A stretch of 64,000 nucleotides of DNA, taken from NCBI RefSeq assembly GCF_010093815.1, contig NW_022985560.1, positions 989,501 through 1,053,500 on the forward strand, read 5' to 3'. This stretch comes from Pseudovirgaria hyperparasitica (lineage: Eukaryota > Ascomycota > Dothideomycetes > Acrospermales > Acrospermaceae). Under the pieces are notes generated by a model, which saw only the letters and a program-made list of their open reading frames with translations, was not told the DNA's origin and did not search any database. Within the stretch, counting starts at the first letter, position 1; each line of letters begins with the position of its first letter. Positions 57,684 through 64,000 of the stretch are shown one piece after another. Position numbers and translations under genes: made by a program.

Positions 57684-59645
57684 ATGTCTCTTTCATTCTT
57701 TGCCCTCTGGGCATCTTTAGTAATTACATCCTACTGCTTGCCCTCAGATATCACTCCAGCAACTTCTCTTCTACGTCGAAACAACCCCGATCCAGCAGAC
57801 CTCTCGTGGATCAAGAGTTGGGCATCTGCCGGCGACTCCTATTCGGCAGGCATCGGGTACGTGTTGACCTTCCGTCAATCAAGTATCGATACTCAACGAT
57901 CATGTATTGATGCTAAGTGATGGTGTCTAGAGCAGGGAAAAAGTACGGCGGATGGGGCGACTACTTCTGTTCGCGCTATGATCAGTCGTTCCCCGTGCTC
58001 ATCAACACCGACCCTCGCCTTGGCAGCTCCAAAGGTCGGAAATTCACGTATCGGCCATGCTCAGGAGCCACAATAGATGGCATCACAAGTCAAGTCAAAG
58101 GTCTGCCGGACGCATCGCAGGACCTCATCACGCTCAGCGGCGGCGGCAATGATGCGAACTTTAAGAACATGCTTAACGAATGCGTCTTCCAATGGCTTTC
58201 TAACGCCGACCCACTCACCTCGTTTTGCCAACGTGAGCTCGATAAAGCGCAGGCGACCATCGACTCGGCGGACTTCCATTCGAAACTGGTAAGTGACTCA
58301 TCTAACGACATTTATTGTTTTAGCAAACGATTTCTAAGGTGTATAAATACAGGACACCCTCATTGATAATGCTAAGAAAAAGCTCAGGTATGGCGGCCAG
58401 ATCATATACGTTGGATATGCACAGTTCTTTGGGCAAGACAGCAAGCAGTGCGATGACATTACTTGGGTAAGAAGACCATACAAACGACACAGGTATAGCC
58501 GACTCATGCAACGTAGGCATTCTGGTACGAGATCGGCAAGCGCGAATACCTTACCCAGGACAAGAGAAGACGGATGAACAAATTAGTCACAAACATGAAC
58601 AAGGTGTTGAGCGATGCCGTTGGTCGCGCTTCAGGAGATCTGGTAACATTTGTCGACTACAACAAGTACTTCGCGGAGGGTCGCGGCCGTTTCTGCGAAG
58701 ACGCGTACAAAGAGACCAATCCGAACCGCTACGGCTTGCTCTACTACGAGTGGAACACCGACGACAACGCAGACGAGACCGACGGATTTACAACGTCGGA
58801 TGCTAGATCTCCAAGCACGTTCACGCCGAGCCTCGTCATGAACGGCACGTTCGAAGGCAGCATCAACGACTTCGTGCGGCAAAACATGGCAAAGCACCCT
58901 GATTGGCATATAAACATGCCAGTCGCGCAAGGCGCCCCGCCCAGAATTGATACGATCCAGGCGACGGAGGAACAGCTCGCGATCGGCTACTCCGCCGGCG
59001 TCCTCCCAGACAGCTACGGTCGAGTCTTCCATCCGCGGCCAAACGGCCATCAACTCATCGCGAATCTCGTCTTATATCAGATCGAGGCAAACTCCGCGAA
59101 AAAGATCGCCAAGCATTGGCCGGCAGAAGAGATCACAAGGGATACGTGTCCGGCCGACAAGGGCAGCTTGAGCCCGACAACACTTCCTCCAGTCAACGTC
59201 GACCTCGGTATTCTGACCTGTAACGTCCAACACGACGATGGCGACGAGATGTACTACTTCCCCCGTGAAGCGGGTCTTCAGGCGATTGCCAACTTCTGCT
59301 CGGCAACTCATAGTGCTGGCATGGTCCTTGGCTCTAACATGGCCGTAGAGGGTGTTGGGATCATTGTCGAAGCTACAGCCAACGATAAACTCGACGGCTG
59401 CCCCTCCACGGATGCATCAACGGATAGGTTCGAGCACATCTGTAATGAGCGGCTCATAAACGCACTCGATAACTGTAAGTTTGGTTGGACATTGGCGAAT
59501 TATGCTCTCGTAATTATGGAATGATCTGAACTGACAATGGAAACTAGGCGATACTAAGAAGCGCGGAAGCGATTCATGGAAGCAAGGTGGAACTTTCTAT
59601 CGCGATTGCATTACCTGGTATTTCGGCCGTCGACCGCGGCAGTGA
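57684..59645 (+). CDS. large secreted SGNH hydrolase (lipase/esterase type), 566 aa
   Basis: Five exons: 57684-57856, 57931-58288, 58353-58466, 58517-59474, 59548-59645, all phases consistent. Signal peptide MSLSFFALWASLVITSYC. SGNH blocks: SWASAGDSYSAGIGAGK (nucleophile Ser, completed only by splicing), GATIDGITSQ, LSGGGNDANF (Asn block) and RVFHPRPNGHQLIANL (catalytic His). This layout recalls secreted GDSL esterases/lipases of the SCO7513 (streptomycete) kind with an inserted region between the Asn and His blocks. The His block is followed by a C-terminal domain of about 180 residues with Cys pairs (ILTCNVQ, ANFCSATHS, DGCPSTD, FEHICNERL, DNC, RDCITW) that I do not recognise; its last 32 residues come from the small fifth exon. 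Substrate unknown. Confidence 0.85.
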
Positions 59646-60090
59646 AGGTCGACCGGATTGGCGGCAGTTCACCTGTGAGGCCAGCAGGACCAGCAGCGCT
59701 CGTGTAATCAATCGTCAACGCACAACTTTGTTTCGAACAGCTCTGGCATTTGGTCCACGTCTTTGTGAATCCTTACAGCAGCTGACATACAGATGACGAT
59801 GGAGTTTGATGTACGTGAGGCTACGAGACGGGCCATGATGTTTGAGAGGTGTGGCGCTCCAGACCAGTGAGACCCTTGATCATGGGTCCTATGTTGCTGC
59901 CCTTTGCTGATTGAAGAAGTTGTATTGAGTAGAAGTTGAGTCTGTAAAAGATAACTTAAGTATAGAACACTAAGTTCTAGTATTACTACAGCGAGAGTAG
60001 ATCTTTCTATACTTATCGTGGACGGTATGTGTCAGCGGGCCACACTTTTTTTTTGCCGAGGGCACACACCTTGAAAGCATACTCATATAC
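59646..60090. other. intergenic flank before the AT-rich block
   Basis: About 445 bases of normal composition downstream of the SGNH gene, with T-runs near 60050. No gene. Confidence 0.5.
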
Positions 60091-63000
60091 ATCAAACCTA
60101 CTCCCCCCCTCTCTAAATATCCCTCTCTTCGTACGTAATACGTGCCTATCTATATATATTTTCTCTCTTTATATAATGGCGTAATAGATAGCCTATCTCT
60201 AGATGGAGATTATCTTAAAATATACCTCTAGTTATACCTAGAATGATCTCCTAGCCTAGATTAAGCGTGTACATAGTATTATAGTATCCTATCGTACGCT
60301 TAAGCGCTATTTCTCTATATAGAAGATTTAAAAGGACTCTTCTTTACTTCCCTCTTCCGTACGAGAGAGCCTATAGAATAGAATCCGTACTCTTACCCTT
60401 AAACTAGCTCTTCTAGATACTAAGATTATTCGGATCCTTTAAGAAGAAGGGTTTAAGATCTTACGGAGTTCTCTATATTACTATTATATAGATATAGGTA
60501 TCGTATAAAAGGTACGGGGTATTAATATATAATAGGCTAAAAGTAAGAAGGTAATACAGCTCGTATAGGAAGGCTTAGAGTTAGGAGTAATTAATAGGTT
60601 TAGTCGAGGCCTACTCCATACATATTTCCTAGGAGCTAGAGTCTAGATTACACGGTATCTATACCCTTCTATCTATATATAAAGACTTATTCTAAGAATC
60701 TATCTAGAGATTGGCTATTTTAGGCTATAAAGATCTTAAATCCAGAGGGCGTACGACGCCGCTATTATGATTTTCAGCGCTATAGAGGCTAGTATATTAT
60801 AAAAGGTCCTAATTATATCTAGAGTATAGATAGGTACCATAAGCTTAGCTTATACGGTATTAAGATCTATGCCTATATAGATATATACTTAAGATATATT
60901 ATCTAGGCCTATATTAGTATCTTATCTACTATAGCAGTTAGTTATCTCTTTTAGTTTCTAGAAACTTTAAGAATTAGAGGTATCTAGCCACGCTTCGTAC
61001 GAAGTGATAGAGGTAGTAAGATAACTTATATAGTAAATATTTAGTGGAATCTCCGCCAGGTTAATAACCTAGAGATTCTACTAAATTAATACTAGATATT
61101 TAGGATAAGTATATCTAATTAAAGGATTAAGGCTTAGTAGGCATAGCTTTCTAAGGCACTCTTATTCCGATAGAGGGTATGTATCGTACGGTAGTATATT
61201 ATACTTAGCTAATAGATATTTAGAACTTCTTCTTAGAGCTTAAGTAGAGAGGTATCTTTAATATATAGAGTTATATAGATCGGATTACTATTTAGGTAAT
61301 CTATATCCCAATTCTCTATACGGAAGTTTCAAGCTTCGTATAGATATAGAATTAGTATCCTATTTAAAAATAGAGAGATCGACTATCTACTATCTCTAGA
61401 CCACCCGTACGAAATTACTTTATACTAGCTAAAGGTATTAAACGTGGAGTAGTACCTATTAATTAAGAGGCTCTTACTACTATCCGAGGCTAGGTAGGAG
61501 CTTAGGATATAGATATATATCTACTACCTAATATACTACTATAGTATACGAACTAGCTTAAAGATCTTAGCTTTAATAGAGGTATACCGCTTCGTACGGC
61601 TAAAGAACGGAGAAGTCCATTTATGGATATCTATGTTCAGCTACGCCGTAGGATTTAGGACTATATCTATACTAGAATAGCCCCTCGGCTAGAAGTCCTA
61701 GTATATCTATATCTAGATCCTAATTAGTTTATAAGTATTATTCTTCCGTACGAGAATAAAGAGTGGTATACTAATAGACTATATAGGGAACCTCTCTTAA
61801 GAATGTTAAGGCGTCTAATCTTAATAATAATAGGGTAGATAAAGGATAATCTAGGAAGTAGCGTCATACGGGAGTACTTTAGTTATTCTATAACTTATAG
61901 CCCTATCTCTCTTTTCTAATATTCTCCTTATATAAAAACCTTTCCACTCTTATCTTAAATAGCTATACCAGTATTAAATACTTTCTATAACTACTACCCT
62001 AAAACTAGGACGCACCACTCTTTATACGAAGTAGCTACCTATCTAGATTACTAGTAAACCCTCGTTATTAATATAGAGATTATTAATCTTACTTCATCCC
62101 TAATCGGATCTCCCTCACCTTATCTAAGATTATATATACTAAATACTTAATCCCTTACTCTTCGTACGAGTGTACCTCCTCTAAGCCAGCTAGTAATTAT
62201 TATTCCTAAGGCATAAACTTAATATCTTCTTATACTATAGCCACCGGCTAGAGTAGATACCGTATAGATAATTACTCGTATAAGAGGAAACATCCCGCTT
62301 ATTAAATAGGAAAGACAAGCATCTATATATCGTATGACTATATCTTATAGTGGAAAGAAGAAGAGGGATAGCAAGATATTCCTTTCTATATACTACTATG
62401 TTACTATATATATAAAGGAAGGAATAGTTCTAAGAATAATAGGCTATAGTCGTACATGGTTAACTCTCTCTCCCCTCTCTTATTTTATATACTTATTTAC
62501 TTAATAGAAGCTATAATAATCCCGGTAGTTAATACCTATTTCTAAGATATTATAAGCTTCGTACAAGATATACTTCTATGGGAGTTTAGAGTATCTCTAT
62601 AGCTAAATAAGTTCAAGGCCATAGATTCTCTATATATCTCTACTAGTATTAAGGGCTAGTAGAATAAACTAACTAACCTTCTAAATTCCATGTACGAGAA
62701 GTATATAGTGGATGAGTTCTTTATATATAGTAAGCTTTTCGAGGGAGAGGGTACTATAAAGAAGCTAATCCAGGTCTATATATATAGATAGGTATTAGAG
62801 GTAGTGGAGAATAAGATTAAGAGCCTAGCACCATCTATATAAAAGAGGCTAAGGACTAAAACAATCTAGGATAAGGATCCCTTCTAGGATCTAATTTAAG
62901 ACCTAGAAATCCAGCGTCTTATCCGGAAGGCAGTATCCAAGAGAAGTTATATAAAGGTTAAAACTAAAGGAGAGTCTCGTACGCTAAAAATAAAAATCAA

Positions 63001-64000
63001 GAAAGAGCTTAAGTTAGAGACGCCTAAGGATATCAAGAATAAGCCTTCTTACCCCTCTCTAAAAGAGAAACTTCATATATTAGATCTTACTTATACGAGT
63101 AGTACTAAAGGCTCTCCCCCTATACTACCTAGTTCTTCTAGTCTTTCTATATAGCTAATATCCATAGTAGAAGCTGAAACCTCTATACGATAATCATCCA
63201 TTAAGAAGGAAGGTAGAGAGAGTAATAAAGAGGATGATATTACCTAGAATTAATCTATAGGGATAATAATAAGGTCAAAAGGGAAAGGAAAAGAGTCTTA
63301 GTAGAGAAAGCCAACTAATTATATAGATTTAGGAGCTATTACTCCTCGTATAGAAGAGAATAGCAAAGTAGATATTCTAGTATACTCTAAAATTTTAAAG
63401 TTTTTCTTTCGTACGAGGGGCTTAAAGTCATATAATATAATATATACTAGTGCTAGACTAGGCCTAGTGCGGGGCTAGGCTCCCACATTTAATTCTACCT
63501 AAGCTCCACTTTAGCCTTACCTTTAATACCTTTAACCTTACCTCTAAAACTTTAAAATTCTCTCTTAACACCTCGTATAAAGCTATTATAGCTTTAAATT
63601 CTTTCTCTAGCCCTCTAGGCATCACCTCTTATATCTAGTATCACTAGATCTTCACTAAATAGGCGGATAAGATCCTTAAAACCCCACCCGGCGCCACTAA
63701 TTCTGACCCTAGTCTTTATATAGGCTAAGCTCCTGCCTTTAGCCTTATTAGATCGCCTACACCTACTACGTACGAGTAGGTATTCTTCTATAACCCTATT
63801 ATAGCTAATAAGCTATTAGAGATCTTTACCTTTAGTATTCGTACTAGCTATTCTAACTATAGATCTTTAATACTAACTTTAGTATAGAACCTAATCATTA
63901 TATAAGCTACTAATTGGCCTATTCGAACATGGGAGAATCGCGCTATATATAATAGCACCCTTACTCTAGTTATCGTACGCCGCGGTGCCCTTAAGGCTAA
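60091..64000. repeat. RIP-degraded repeat block (fossil transposable-element DNA), family not determined
   Basis: About 3.9 kb, continuing past the window edge. Composition changes abruptly: several 60-bp lines contain no CA or TG dinucleotide at all while TA is very frequent, the known product of repeat-induced point mutation. No open frame of any length remains on either strand. Clearly broken many times over, so it is a fossil. A possible internal boundary lies near 63.44 kb, where a locally GC-richer stretch (GCTAGACTAGGCCTAGTGCG) appears. I cannot name the element family. Confidence 0.85.

Overview
The window is nuclear DNA of a filamentous ascomycete. Genes are split by short introns (about 47-60 bp) with GTANGT donors and CTRAC branch points, both strands are used, and a U6 snRNA gene and fungal mitochondrial ribosomal protein genes are present. 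A strongly AT-rich block at 60.1-64.0 kb, almost empty of CA and TG dinucleotides, is typical of repeat-induced point mutation (RIP). A gibberellin-type diterpene cluster and this RIP style fit a Dothideomycete, perhaps Pleosporales; that placement is inference.

Layout. 0-2.2 kb: a tRNA-dependent cyclodipeptide synthase-like gene (minus) and a small secreted protein gene (plus). 3.2-15.6 kb: a conserved housekeeping block with purine nucleoside phosphorylase, mitoribosomal uS10m (Rsm10), a USP deubiquitinase with a C-terminal CaaX box, mitoribosomal uL5m (Mrpl7) and the repair ATPase/RING protein Rad16. 17.1-22.1 kb: an aminoglycoside-phosphotransferase-like kinase with a repeat tail, a small membrane protein and a MAPEG protein. 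22-28 kb: gene-poor, with a U6 snRNA gene, a possible LINE scrap and a cysteine-rich candidate gene. 28-37 kb: a CE16-type esterase, an F-box protein, about 3.9 kb without a convincing gene, and a bilirubin-oxidase-like multicopper oxidase. 38.0-38.8 kb: the E2 enzyme Cdc34.

39.8-52.4 kb is a four-gene diterpene cluster: an ent-kaurene oxidase-like P450 (P450-4/CYP503 type), a bifunctional copalyl diphosphate/ent-kaurene synthase, a P450-1 (CYP68A, GA14 synthase type) and a second CYP68-like P450 (P450-2 type). Read together these would take GGPP to ent-kaurene, ent-kaurenoic acid, GA14 and possibly GA4. No GGPP synthase or desaturase gene is visible. P450-4 and cps/ks diverge from a 1.7-kb intergenic space that carries three tandem copies of a 62-bp repeat.

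53.3-59.6 kb: an F-box-like protein with an RG-rich tail, a secreted protein with a possible deaminase-fold signature, and a large secreted SGNH hydrolase. From about 60.1 kb to the end the sequence is RIP-degraded repeat DNA with no intact gene.

Exon boundaries were worked out by eye from splice consensus, reading phase and recalled family sequences. No database search was run.
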